Shown here one piece after another: positions 34,113-43,134 of a stretch of DNA of 64,000 nt (position 1 is its first letter; every line of letters begins with the position of its first letter). The stretch covers positions 6,407,209 to 6,471,208 of the forward strand of contig NC_087065.1 in the NCBI RefSeq assembly GCF_963678635.1. Direction: 5' to 3'. A program made the translations under genes and the position numbers. The notes under the pieces were generated by a model, which was given only the letters and a program-made list of their open reading frames with translations, was not told where the DNA came from and searched no databases. This DNA comes from Symsagittifera roscoffensis (Eukaryota > Xenacoelomorpha > Acoela > Convolutidae).

Positions 34113-34712
34113 TTTTAAGATTTTATACTTCACAATCTTGAAACCTCCGTAACAGTTTTCATTTCATTTTTTCAAAATAACATGCTCACAAGTACGCAAT
34201 AATTTTAGTTCAAAATAGACCAATAGGATTCATCCAATCCACCACTTTCTCTAACTCAAACTAAGATCAATTAGACGAATAATCTAGAACTCCAGGCACA
34301 TCTCTAACTATAACTTTACAACCTCCAGGTCAAAAATAAGCAAACCACTCCAACTTGACAGCTAAAATAAATATCACCATAATACCGTACCCCTCCCTTA
34401 TCTAATAACCCAAAGATCAACAATATTTCCCCAACTCAGACCACGAATACCCCCAAAACAAATTTGATAACTTAGCCTAAAGTAACAAAATGAAGATTTT
34501 AATTAGCCTAAAGTATAAAAATCTCACCATACCCCGGATCATTTGACAAACAAAAATAAAGAAAAAGACGACCTCCCAGTCACCATGAAAATTGCCCCCA
34601 ACAATTTTTTACAAAACTCAACCCACTTGTCAAAAAACTAATAAATAATTCGACCACACTAGAAAATCGCCTCAAACAGCAAAAAATATTCGACCAAGAG
34701 ATCATTTCTTAA
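34113..34712 (+). other. Spacer after Gag-Pol
   Basis: 600 bp of A-rich DNA without a frame above 60 codons on the + strand. It separates Gag-Pol from the block of downstream genes and is where a subgenomic promoter or splice acceptor would be expected. No decisive motif was seen. Confidence 0.4.
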
Positions 34713-34943
34713 ATGCTTTTCTCTCAAACAGTCGCTCAAATACTTACAAATTTTAAACATTTTTTTTCAATACTTGAAACTTTTATAATATTTCTTTTTG
34801 ATCTACTTGAATCTTTTCTAATAATCTTAATCATTTTTTGTAACATTTTTTTAATTTTCTACACAATACTCGAACTATTCCTCCAACTTTCCAAAACCCT
34901 TGAATATATCCACAGGTACGATTTTAACAACTTGTCTAAATGA
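34713..34943 (+). CDS. Small membrane protein 1 (76 residues)
   Basis: ATG to TGA. About residues 17-60 are strongly hydrophobic (FIIFLFDLLESFLIILII then FCNIFLIFYTILELFL), enough for one long or two short membrane helices. No family recognised. Its stop overlaps the start of the next ORF as ATGA (34940-34943), an arrangement that allows the same ribosome to restart. The position between pol and the envelope-like gene recalls accessory proteins of complex viruses, which is analogy only. Confidence 0.55.
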   Translation: MLFSQTVAQILTNFKHFFSILETFIIFLFDLLESFLIILIIFCNIFLIFYTILELFLQLSKTLEYIHRYDFNNLSK

Positions 34944-35128
34944 TACGAACAATTTTCAGTAGAACTGATATTTTTTTATTGTTTGTAATTTTCATAACAT
35001 TTCTATCATCCCTCATTTTGACAATATGTAAATGTATAAAGAAAGCAATCATCACATTTGCCCTAGCAACAATTTTTCTAATTATTTTTTTGGAAGAATA
35101 TTATAATAAACATAAACCTTCCCACTAA
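34940..35128 (+). CDS. Small membrane protein 2 (62 residues)
   Basis: It starts at the ATGA overlap. Two hydrophobic segments, about residues 12-31 (IFLLFVIFITFLSSLILTI) and 37-53 (ITFALATIFLIIFLEEY), flank a short CKCIKK turn. This gives a hairpin membrane protein with basic loop and basic C-terminus. Size and layout resemble viroporin-like proteins; this is inference from hydropathy alone. No family is recognised. Confidence 0.55.
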   Translation: MIRTIFSRTDIFLLFVIFITFLSSLILTICKCIKKAIITFALATIFLIIFLEEYYNKHKPSH

Positions 35129-35133
35129 AGTAA

Positions 35134-36270
35134 CAATTCAAAAATCCATCAAAAATTGCTACCCAACAGTCACAGAATCAGTCTTCACCGACATCATCCC
35201 AAGATAATCCAACACCACCTTCAACTACTCAAAATCCTCAAACATCTACACGAATTTCTTTTCAAGACAATCCATACACTTTTGAAGAACGGCACGCTCG
35301 TTTACCTGAACCACTAGAACCAGTTCAACGACAAGCATCTCTAAGTGAACCAACATATAATCTTTACCCAACACTACCACAAGAACTAAGTAGAATACGA
35401 AACCTTAGTCAAAACCAAAACACAATAGAAATAAATAGACAAATTATACATCCTCGACGAAATAGAAATTTTCAAACTCCCCGAGTTCATTTTGATATAC
35501 CTCAATCCCCATCACAAACCACTCCAGAAAACACCACTGGTATATTACCAGAAACCCCTACACTTCTTTCACAACGTAGCACCTCAAGCTTACCATCAGA
35601 TTACTTAGGTTCAACACCAACATCTGAACAAGCACGAGAAAATCCTTTTAACCCCCCAAACCTAACATCACGACTTCCATATTGGACTACACATTCATTC
35701 ACACAAGGTGAACCAAATTTAGTCAATGACCCCATAGATATTTCTACGGATACAACAACATCCTCATCACTACCAGAAACATTATCACTACCATCAACAC
35801 CATCAATAAGCCAATTTTCACCACTACCCTTTAACTTAAATTTTCCAAATAATCTCGACGCCAGATATCGAGAACAATCATCAATAAATATTCCTTTAAG
35901 ATTAGATTGGAATACATTTACAGCACCTCCACCATTATTTGGACAACATCAAGAAAGTAACCGCCTTCATAACTGGGCACTTAATAGATTACAATATCGC
36001 CAAGATATTCACAACGATATCCGTGATCACAATATTCAAATACTCCAACAAAACAGTTTACAATTAAAGTTTGAAATCACAGTTAAATTAAACAATATTA
36101 CACAACATCCCTACCCATTAAACCCACCTAACATAACAGCTCAATCACTACCACCACCGTTTATAACTACTGAAGTAATATATAAATACGACAGATACAC
36201 CAAAAACACAATTGGTTACATTACATTTTATAACCCATACTCAGGATTATCATACACATGTATATTCTAA
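35134..36270 (+). CDS. 378-codon open frame without ATG
   Basis: Open from the TAA at 35131 to the TAA at 36268-36270 and without a single methionine codon. The first ~200 residues are rich in Pro, Ser, Thr and Gln (disordered). The last ~130 look folded, with LRLDWNTFTAPPPLFG, YRQDIHNDIRDHNIQIL and a final YITFYNPYSGLSYTCIF. Its last 13 bp overlap the start of the envelope-like gene. Codon choice and A-richness match its neighbours, so it is coding. Translation must begin elsewhere: a spliced upstream exon (acceptor-like CTACCCAACAG at 35159-35169 lies inside) or a non-AUG start. No homologous family recognised. Confidence 0.7.
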   Translation, partial: QFKNPSKIATQQSQNQSSPTSSQDNPTPPSTTQNPQTSTRISFQDNPYTFEERHARLPEPLEPVQRQASLSEPTYNLYPTLPQELSRIRNLSQNQNTIEINRQIIHPRRNRNFQTPRVHFDIPQSPSQTTPENTTGILPETPTLLSQRSTSSLPSDYLGSTPTSEQARENPFNPPNLTSRLPYWTTHSFTQGEPNLVNDPIDISTDTTTSSSLPETLSLPSTPSISQFSPLPFNLNFPNNLDARYREQSSINIPLRLDWNTFTAPPPLFGQHQESNRLHNWALNRLQYRQDIHNDIRDHNIQILQQNSLQLKFEITVKLNNITQHPYPLNPPNITAQSLPPPFITTEVIYKYDRYTKNTIGYITFYNPYSGLSYTCIF

Positions 36271-38876
36271 AATTATTAATTTTTCCCCAACTCCTTTTTC
36301 TAGCAACCCCAAATCAAAACATAAACCCTTCCCCTCGTACAGGACCACAAGATTTATTAGTAACACATTACGATTGCGAAGAAAATGAACAAAAAACACT
36401 ACACAAATATGCAATAAATCAAGTATCACAATGTGAAACAGAACCACAAGCTATAGAAACCACAGATATAATAGCAACACTCTATTCAAAAGCCCGAGCA
36501 ACAACAGTTACAGGTTATAAATTCACAGCAACATTTTCCGAAAAGAAAGTACATTGTTCACAAGTCTCGAACGGAAACAAAAACCGACTTGACCATGAAT
36601 CATTCTATCAAAGTAATATAGAACGTCTTTTACATCTCAATCCCGACGATTGTAAAAATGAATTACTTAGACTAAACATCACACGAAATAAAAACTCCCA
36701 AAGAAAGTTAGTAAATTTTCAAGTTTTTTCAGACTCTGTACATCAATCACAACTTGAAAGACACCAAGGACATATAAAACTAGACAAAAAATACCCGTAT
36801 AACGGCGCACACGGACGATTAACCTATGACCTACATGATAAACATTGGATACCACACATTGGTATAAATAACCCATCAAACTGCAAAGCAGACACGAAAA
36901 ATAAAGGATACCAAGAAATAATGTTTTTCGATTGGAAAATACAACTCGAAAAAATACAACTCACACGAGATTTATCTGATAATACAATGATCTATCAAGG
37001 AATCCGACTACCTTGTAAAAATGATCAAGGATATTGCGACCCTACAACGAGAACACAAGCAACAATTGTTTGGTTCCCCGAAGATACATGTACAACATTT
37101 CAAGTAGCAAAAATACACGCTCGTATGATAAAATTTCACGAAAAATATTTCATACAATCAATTCCTTATGAACAAGTCCATCCATCACGCAAACTAAGTT
37201 CCGATTTTAGAAACATAGATAATATAGAAAATAAATTGACACGTTTTCAAATATATCAAGAAACAGAACTTGCATGTAAATACAGGAATCCACTTCACAG
37301 AACACAATACTCTGAAATATTAGTTGAATACGAAAAAGGATTCGACATGACCACTGGAAAAGTGAAAATCGACCCATATGCCACAGGTCATCCTCTAAAC
37401 GAAGGAACATCCTATATACCAGTTAATTTTGAAAAAAGCAACGGACAACCTGGTGGACATCTAAAACCTTATGACACCAGAAGCACACGCTTACAAGAAT
37501 TATCACTAATGAATACTACATATTTCGGTAATATCCACTATGATATTCATTTGGATATGAAACTAGACTATACAATTAGCCGCATTTTTCAAGAAATGTC
37601 ACTCTCCGAATTAGAAACACTACACCAACTATGCGAATTAGAACGAACACAAATATTACAATCACTTGCACTAGCAGTATTAAAAATACCCTACGCAGGA
37701 TACTTATTATCTGGAAATAGATCAAATTTTTTAGACTACGAAGGAAACATCTTATGGTTTTATACTTGTACCAAAAAAGTATCACCACTCTACGTTTTTG
37801 AAGATAAACGATGTTATAAAAGAATCCCTATCTTTTATAAGAATAAAGTACATTTCGTGGATACACTTTCACGAAGAACCTATTTCTGGGATACCGCAGT
37901 CCCATGTGGATCAGAAAACAGCCACAATGTAGTACAACTAAACCCTGATGAAAATAAATATTATCTTCTCACTCCATATCCCACATTAATGCAATCACTC
38001 AAAAAATTTTCACCAGAAAGCATTCGCGCTATTGCTCGAAACCCAAATATAGACTTACAATCAATAGGAATCTATTCAAAATCAGATATTCAACATCACA
38101 TTAGAACACAACAATTCCAGGAATTATTAACACAAATGGACACAATACAAAGACAATCAATAGACCAAAATTTACGCAAACTTGCAGAAACCGCGGGATT
38201 TGCCGATATCTACACGCAAGACTATAGCGGATATTTTAAAGACATTAAAGATTATATATATCTAAACGGCGAAAAATACCGTCCCCAAGATATATCACCA
38301 ATTAACATTTTTAGCTTTGTTACACTCAAGAATGAAATCCTTGATTTTCTAGGATGGCCCTACTACATCTTAGAAAAATTGACTATTTTATACGCAATGT
38401 TTAACTTTATTGGATTTCTTTTCTCACTCTTAAAAGGAATCTACAATACATGTGCTATACACACACAAGTAAACAGACAAGCAAGCGTAGCACGCATACT
38501 CTTTGCAGGATTTTTTGGAATTTTTTCGACATCTATAAACAAAATTCTTTTAGACGCACAAATAAAAGAATATAACACAAAAATAACAACACGACAAAAT
38601 ACATACGACGAAGAACATAACAATGTCGACACACAGCCAACGGCACCACAATTACCACCCCTACCAAATAACCATCCACTATCCCTAGTCCCACGAAATT
38701 TTCGAAATTTAGCCATCACACATAATCCAAACTTTAGACTCACCACATCGCAAAGTCCCGTCCAACATATAATAACACATCAATCACAAGATGATAATAC
38801 TTATGAACAAATTATTGAACAACCCCATACCACCGCTTTTCAATCTCAAAATAATAATTTTTTTAGCCCACGATGA
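36258..38876 (+). CDS. Envelope-like membrane glycoprotein, 872 residues
   Basis: ATG inside the end of the preceding frame. It has an N-terminal signal peptide (MYILKLLIFPQLLFLATP) and a long cysteine-bearing ectodomain, with paired-looking cysteines early on (HYDCEENEQ, QCETEP, KVHCSQ), then LPCKNDQGYCDP and the motif VWFPEDTC around residues 271-277. Hydrophobic membrane segments lie at about 706-730 (ILYAMFNFIGFLFSLL) and 745-765, followed by a ~100-residue tail. The layout fits a viral-type fusion glycoprotein. The early Y-D-C and the W-x-P-x-D-x-C words remind me of chuvirus/class III-like glycoproteins captured by LTR elements, but that is low-confidence recall. It would let the element leave and enter cells if functional. 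Confidence 0.78.
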   Translation: MYILKLLIFPQLLFLATPNQNINPSPRTGPQDLLVTHYDCEENEQKTLHKYAINQVSQCETEPQAIETTDIIATLYSKARATTVTGYKFTATFSEKKVHCSQVSNGNKNRLDHESFYQSNIERLLHLNPDDCKNELLRLNITRNKNSQRKLVNFQVFSDSVHQSQLERHQGHIKLDKKYPYNGAHGRLTYDLHDKHWIPHIGINNPSNCKADTKNKGYQEIMFFDWKIQLEKIQLTRDLSDNTMIYQGIRLPCKNDQGYCDPTTRTQATIVWFPEDTCTTFQVAKIHARMIKFHEKYFIQSIPYEQVHPSRKLSSDFRNIDNIENKLTRFQIYQETELACKYRNPLHRTQYSEILVEYEKGFDMTTGKVKIDPYATGHPLNEGTSYIPVNFEKSNGQPGGHLKPYDTRSTRLQELSLMNTTYFGNIHYDIHLDMKLDYTISRIFQEMSLSELETLHQLCELERTQILQSLALAVLKIPYAGYLLSGNRSNFLDYEGNILWFYTCTKKVSPLYVFEDKRCYKRIPIFYKNKVHFVDTLSRRTYFWDTAVPCGSENSHNVVQLNPDENKYYLLTPYPTLMQSLKKFSPESIRAIARNPNIDLQSIGIYSKSDIQHHIRTQQFQELLTQMDTIQRQSIDQNLRKLAETAGFADIYTQDYSGYFKDIKDYIYLNGEKYRPQDISPINIFSFVTLKNEILDFLGWPYYILEKLTILYAMFNFIGFLFSLLKGIYNTCAIHTQVNRQASVARILFAGFFGIFSTSINKILLDAQIKEYNTKITTRQNTYDEEHNNVDTQPTAPQLPPLPNNHPLSLVPRNFRNLAITHNPNFRLTTSQSPVQHIITHQSQDDNTYEQIIEQPHTTAFQSQNNNFFSPR

Positions 38877-40333
38877 GCCGCCAACTTGGATCACTCCATC
38901 GATCAAATTCCCATCCAACCAACCTTCCTTCTTCAATCCCAATAATACCACTTTTTGCTTTTCCGCCACCCGATTTTCCACCTAGCAATGTAACATCAGG
39001 CATGAATTCCGACACTAACTCACAAATTTCAGTTTTATACTCCATTTCACAGCTAAATAATCCGAATATTGAAACCCCCGATGAATTTGCCGACTCAGAA
39101 CCATCTCCATCCAATAATTTTCATAACCCTTCTCATTTTTCTCAACCTCCTTTTCAACCAATATTGTCAAATAACCCTGACCCAATCACTCCCACACCCT
39201 CTTATGCTTCCCAAGTTACCCCAACCTATTCCTCATACCATTCTGACCAATCATCTCCAGACACCCCCCGAATCTCCCCAGAGCTAGACAATTTTATTAC
39301 CCTCCAACAACAACCCTACCACCTTAACACCCCGACCATAAACCAAATCTCCTCCACTACAAATTCATCCAACCCCCCTACACCCTCTTCAAATTATACT
39401 GAATCATTAGCACCATCATCCACATCAACTGAATCCTCACTCAACACTAATAGAGCTTACCGCACTTTTAAAAGAAAGTTCCCCAACCATCCTTTCCCAG
39501 CAAAACCAGGAACAGCCCGTGAATACATCAACCACCCCCAACATACTAACACCAAAGAATTTTTAGCTATCACTTTACCCTCATTTCCACAATACACCTT
39601 AAACACCCCTCATGACGCTAACGAAACACGCAACTTTGTAGACGAATACGTTTTAATGCCCACTCTCTCTTGGACCTCATACTATCATTTCACTAACCCT
39701 CTTTGCTTACCTTTAACCAACACTTCCATCGATACAGACCGAAACAAAGATATGCTATATCGACTAACTACACCACTCACCGCTAGACAGTTTACTTACG
39801 TAGGATATAAAAAATCACTAAAAATACACACTGCACCTAGAGCTAATGAATATACACTAGAATACTACGATCACAACATCATCAGAGCTAACCAAGATCA
39901 ATTCTTAGACGACGATCGCTTCGCTAATCCACAAATCACCGAGAAATTTTTCATCAAGACACCATATGTATTTACACTAAACATTTTCGACCGAAAGTTT
40001 GATCACATTATTTCAGAAGCACTAACAAACACACAAGCATACGAAAGTTTTAAAGAACGCTTCCAAATCTTTTCACTAACCTTTCATTTCCTTGCACCAC
40101 ACGAAAGAGATTTACACTGCTCACACGATATTATGTTGCGCACTAAACAAACACATACATACAGTTACTATCGTTTCATCCAAAATCACTTTGACCTCCA
40201 CACACCCTCTAGACAACCACACCATCGTTTCCAATTCATCAATTCAAAATACACTTCACCGTATTTCCTAAATTTCACTATTGTATTAAAGACACTAACC
40301 TCCATGGTATTCTTCGTAATTATGACCCCATAA
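38873..40333 (+). CDS. 486-residue protein, ATGA-coupled to envelope gene
   Basis: Its ATG overlaps the envelope stop as ATGA. Residues 1-190 are Pro/Ser/Thr/Asn-rich and probably disordered. Residues 190-486 look globular, with FKRKFPNHPFPAKPG, a long aromatic-rich part (YYHFTNPLCLPLTNTS, EYTLEYYDHNIIRAN) and FLAPHERDLHCSHDI. No membrane helix except a weak one at the very end. The build, disordered front plus folded back, resembles the ATG-less frame at 35134. The final ~20 residues may be an alternative ending, because a -1 shift at 40270-40276 leads into a longer conserved-looking frame. Function unknown. Confidence 0.7.
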   Translation: MSRQLGSLHRSNSHPTNLPSSIPIIPLFAFPPPDFPPSNVTSGMNSDTNSQISVLYSISQLNNPNIETPDEFADSEPSPSNNFHNPSHFSQPPFQPILSNNPDPITPTPSYASQVTPTYSSYHSDQSSPDTPRISPELDNFITLQQQPYHLNTPTINQISSTTNSSNPPTPSSNYTESLAPSSTSTESSLNTNRAYRTFKRKFPNHPFPAKPGTAREYINHPQHTNTKEFLAITLPSFPQYTLNTPHDANETRNFVDEYVLMPTLSWTSYYHFTNPLCLPLTNTSIDTDRNKDMLYRLTTPLTARQFTYVGYKKSLKIHTAPRANEYTLEYYDHNIIRANQDQFLDDDRFANPQITEKFFIKTPYVFTLNIFDRKFDHIISEALTNTQAYESFKERFQIFSLTFHFLAPHERDLHCSHDIMLRTKQTHTYSYYRFIQNHFDLHTPSRQPHHRFQFINSKYTSPYFLNFTIVLKTLTSMVFFVIMTP

Positions 40334-40665
40334 CCCAAATGTATATTTTCTGCCCCATCACCAAGACCTTCAACGCCGAAGAATCCCGACCCTTCCTTAT
40401 CCCGCACGAGTTTGTACAGCCTATAGAGATCCCAATTTTAGAATTCATCCACAACACTAAATTTAACCACAAATTATATAACTTAATCCAAAACACACCT
40501 TATGAGTTTGCAGTAGGCACTGAAGAACTAACCACTATTAAGGCACTTCAATTGCTTTGGCCACTGCTTCAAACTAAAAATATCATCCGCATCTTAGCTA
40601 AACTACTAACAACTTCAGAACTAATTCACGATATCTTCCCCCACGGTTTTTTCCCCGACGACTAA
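40213..40665 (+). CDS. -1 frame extension (or separate 108-residue ORF)
   Basis: The frame opens after a TAG at 40210 and runs to the TAA at 40663-40665. An ATG occurs at 40339, six bases after the end of the 486-codon gene, giving 108 residues (FLIPHEFVQPIEIPIL, LLTTSELIHDIFPHG). The 42 codons before that ATG also read like protein (for example the word NLHGILRNYDPITQ), so the frame probably continues the preceding gene. It overlaps that gene by 118 bp, and the overlap contains A AAT TTC in the right phase for -1 slippage. Confidence 0.6.
   Translation, partial: TTTPSFPIHQFKIHFTVFPKFHYCIKDTNLHGILRNYDPITQMYIFCPITKTFNAEESRPFLIPHEFVQPIEIPILEFIHNTKFNHKLYNLIQNTPYEFAVGTEELTTIKALQLLWPLLQTKNIIRILAKLLTTSELIHDIFPHGFFPDD
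40270..40276 (+). promoter_or_regulatory. Candidate -1 ribosomal frameshift heptamer
   Basis: A AAT TTC, read as CTA AAT TTC in the 486-codon frame, fits the X XXY YYZ rule. It is the only such heptamer I found in the 118-bp window where both frames are open. No obvious downstream pseudoknot was worked out. Confidence 0.45.
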
Positions 40666-42225
40666 CAGGTAAGTATGAATTCAATGAATATTACTAACTA
40701 ATTAAAATATTAAAAAACTCACCATTCTTTATTCATGTTTTCTTTAGATTTTTAGCCTTCATCCCAGATCATCTGAAAAATTCACAAAAGAAAAATAAAA
40801 AATAGCAAACTTCTTCAAAACTGTTAAAAACCCTATTAAACTTGTGCACCAACAATTAAATAAATATAATACCAATGCAGTAAATTAATTTATAAAATTT
40901 TCCCCCAAAGCAGTAAATCTAATTATGATGAAAATTTGTATCTTAAAATTCCCCCATAACTAGCAGTAAATTTCCAAATTCTATGCAGTAAATTAATAAA
41001 TGGCAATTGCAGTACTAACCTTTTGATATTTTCATTCATTCGCACAGAAATTCTATCCACACTCGCACAGCTCGCCCACGAAGAATTGTTTAAAATAATG
41101 AATTTCAGTTTCAAGTTTTCACACTCAACAACTCTAACATATAATAACATGTTTCAAACTTTCCTTTAACCCGGTTGGAAAGGAATCATATACTAAACAA
41201 AACTAACCAACGCAGCTTACTAAATACCACAAATCATAGAATAACAGCATGACTAAGAAACGGAAACCAACGGTACCCAAACCGGATTAACCCAGTTTAA
41301 AACTGGATAATTTATTCTTTTGAAGACTATTACAAAGTCTTAGAAAGAAATAATAAAACACAAAAAAGTCGAAAGACAAACCCATACCACAAACAATTTG
41401 CTTTTTAGAAAAAGTACATAACCAACAAGACATAAGTAAAACCACAACAAACCCAACATAAAACGTTGTCACATAACAGGACCCCTCACAAACACCGCAT
41501 GAAATTATACTCCCACACCTGGCCTAACCCACCAGGAAAGGACGTCCTGAGCATGCTCTATAGCCGGCCTAACCCACCGCGCTACATCCACGCTTTGTGA
41601 CCACACCTTTATTTTTAATAAGAGCTACTCAAGGGTGAGTAACTCTTCAAAATAACCGAACTAAAACAAAAAGCTTTTGTGAAAACAACTAACTAAAATC
41701 ATAATTAAAAAATACTAAACTAATAAAAGTTTTATAAAATGTAAAATCACATGATGCAATATATAGATCAGAATACAACACCAAGGACGAACATCAAAAG
41801 ACAAGACGACCTCACTACACTCGAGAGAGAATGACCAACTACAATCGATATGCCGCTCACAATCACAACTCAAAGGATTTAGAGTACGACTTGACTTCGC
41901 AGAAAAGGACTTCATTGAACTAGACCAATGACCACCTCGATGTTCAAGTATACGTACAGATCCGAGTAACCAGGCATCCCCTCCACGCACAATCTCCACG
42001 CCATTCCCAAGCTAGATCAAACACAAAAGAAGTTCTCTCCGAAGAACAGAAAAACCTGACATAGCCAACCATTCTGAAATCAGAATTGATGCTGTTGCAG
42101 AGACTCAGTCGATGTCACAAGAAGAAGCGGAAGAAAATTATGATGTTCGCCAAATACCAACGTCCATCATCCATCCTTGAACTACAGAAGAACTGTTCTA
42201 AAAAACTCTGTAAAACCCGGATGGG
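40666..42225 (+). other. Long 3' untranslated region of giant element
   Basis: 1.56 kb without coding frames on the + strand. Immediately after the last stop stands CAG|GTAAGT (break at 40668/40669), a perfect splice donor. GCAGTAAAT occurs four times (40878, 40910, 40963, 40985). A GC-richer block near 41510-41580 repeats GGCCTAACCCACC. Just before the 3' LTR, CCCGGATGGG is only a weak polypurine tract. Confidence 0.5.
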
Positions 42226-42633
42226 TGGAACCTGATCTAAACTACATTTTATGATTGGATAAATTAAATGTTTTACCAATGTAAAGTATTTAATATTAAC
42301 CAATCATGATCCATCTGACTAACAACCCACTTATTTGTAAGTGCTGAAGTTACTTGTAATTTCAGCACCAGAGAGATTTGAATTTAACTTAGAAATTAGT
42401 TGGACTCTCCCGAGCACTTCAGCAGCCGCAATAAACCAGTATACCCTAGATCTATTGAGCCTAGCAGAGACTAGTTAAACAACCTGAGACTAGATAGTAT
42501 AAGAGTAAGATTAGGATCGGTATTAGACTAAGAAGTTGCACGAATCTATCCGGCCGAAAATAAGATAGCGTGACGAGCAGACGGTGTACCCTATCCGAAA
42601 TTACTCTATGAGTTACACTTCGGTCTTAACTCA
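42226..42633 (+). repeat. 3' LTR of giant element
   Basis: 408 bp, same sequence as 24664-25071 by eye. It is followed by ATTATG, the first four bases being the target duplication. The next cadherin exon begins 320 bp farther on. Confidence 0.96.
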
Positions 42634-42953
42634 ATTATGTTCCGACGATTTGAAAAACGTGTTTATCAGTTTTCTCAAACGCATTGGTCTATACGCAGAA
42701 CGCTAAAGCAATTTTTATCAGAATTAGAATTTTCAAAATTAAACAAAAACTTTGTCTTGCGCCCTTTGACGTCAGTCACTCTCATAATTAGTTCGAGCTG
42801 GTCAGCATGCAACACATATCAGACCGACTGCATTACCAATTTTTGCACTACATTTAAACCCGTTCTGCTCTTGGACTGTTATGGTTTTAGACCGGCCACC
42901 GACGGTATCAAAAATAATTTTCCAAGAGCAAGCAATCTAGTGGTGTCTTTTAG

Positions 42954-43134
42954 GTGACGGTTGTTGTGATCGACGTGAACGACAATGACCCCCAGTTCAT
43001 CACTTCACTGTTCCCCTTTGAAGTGGCGGAGGATGTGGATGTCAATGGGGTAGTGGGGAGAGTGGAAGCGTCTGACCTTGACGAAGGAGAGAACGGACGC
43101 ATCTCTTACTCGTTCAATGCCATTAACCAGACCA
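42954..43134 (+). CDS. Cadherin exon 11 (VIDVNDNDPQF)
   Basis: Acceptor TGTCTTTTAG. It continues exon 10 perfectly (SGTAQ-VTVVVIDVNDND). It contains a canonical calcium linker VIDVNDNDPQF, the next repeat (FEVAEDVDVNG) and the loop EASDLDEGENG. Phase 0 in, 1 out; donor GTTAGT follows at 43135. The acceptor is only 320 bp downstream of the 3' LTR of the large element. Confidence 0.9.

Larger units (their letters stand above)
24664..42633 (+). mobile_element. Giant complex LTR retroelement with envelope-like and accessory genes
   Basis: 17,970 bp in the intron between cadherin exons 10 and 11, same strand. Two 408-bp LTRs (TGGAACC...AACTCA) look identical and the insertion is flanked by ATTA on both sides (24660-24663, 42634-42637). 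Order: LTR, primer site, leader with a 77-codon ORF, Gag-Pol in one frame, two small membrane ORFs, an ATG-less frame, an envelope-like gene, a 486-codon gene, a -1 frame, a long 3' region, LTR. The coding strand is strikingly A-rich. Pol domain order (protease, RT, RNase H, integrase) is of Ty3/gypsy-retrovirus type. Identical LTRs and undamaged long frames indicate very recent insertion and possible activity. Confidence 0.96.
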
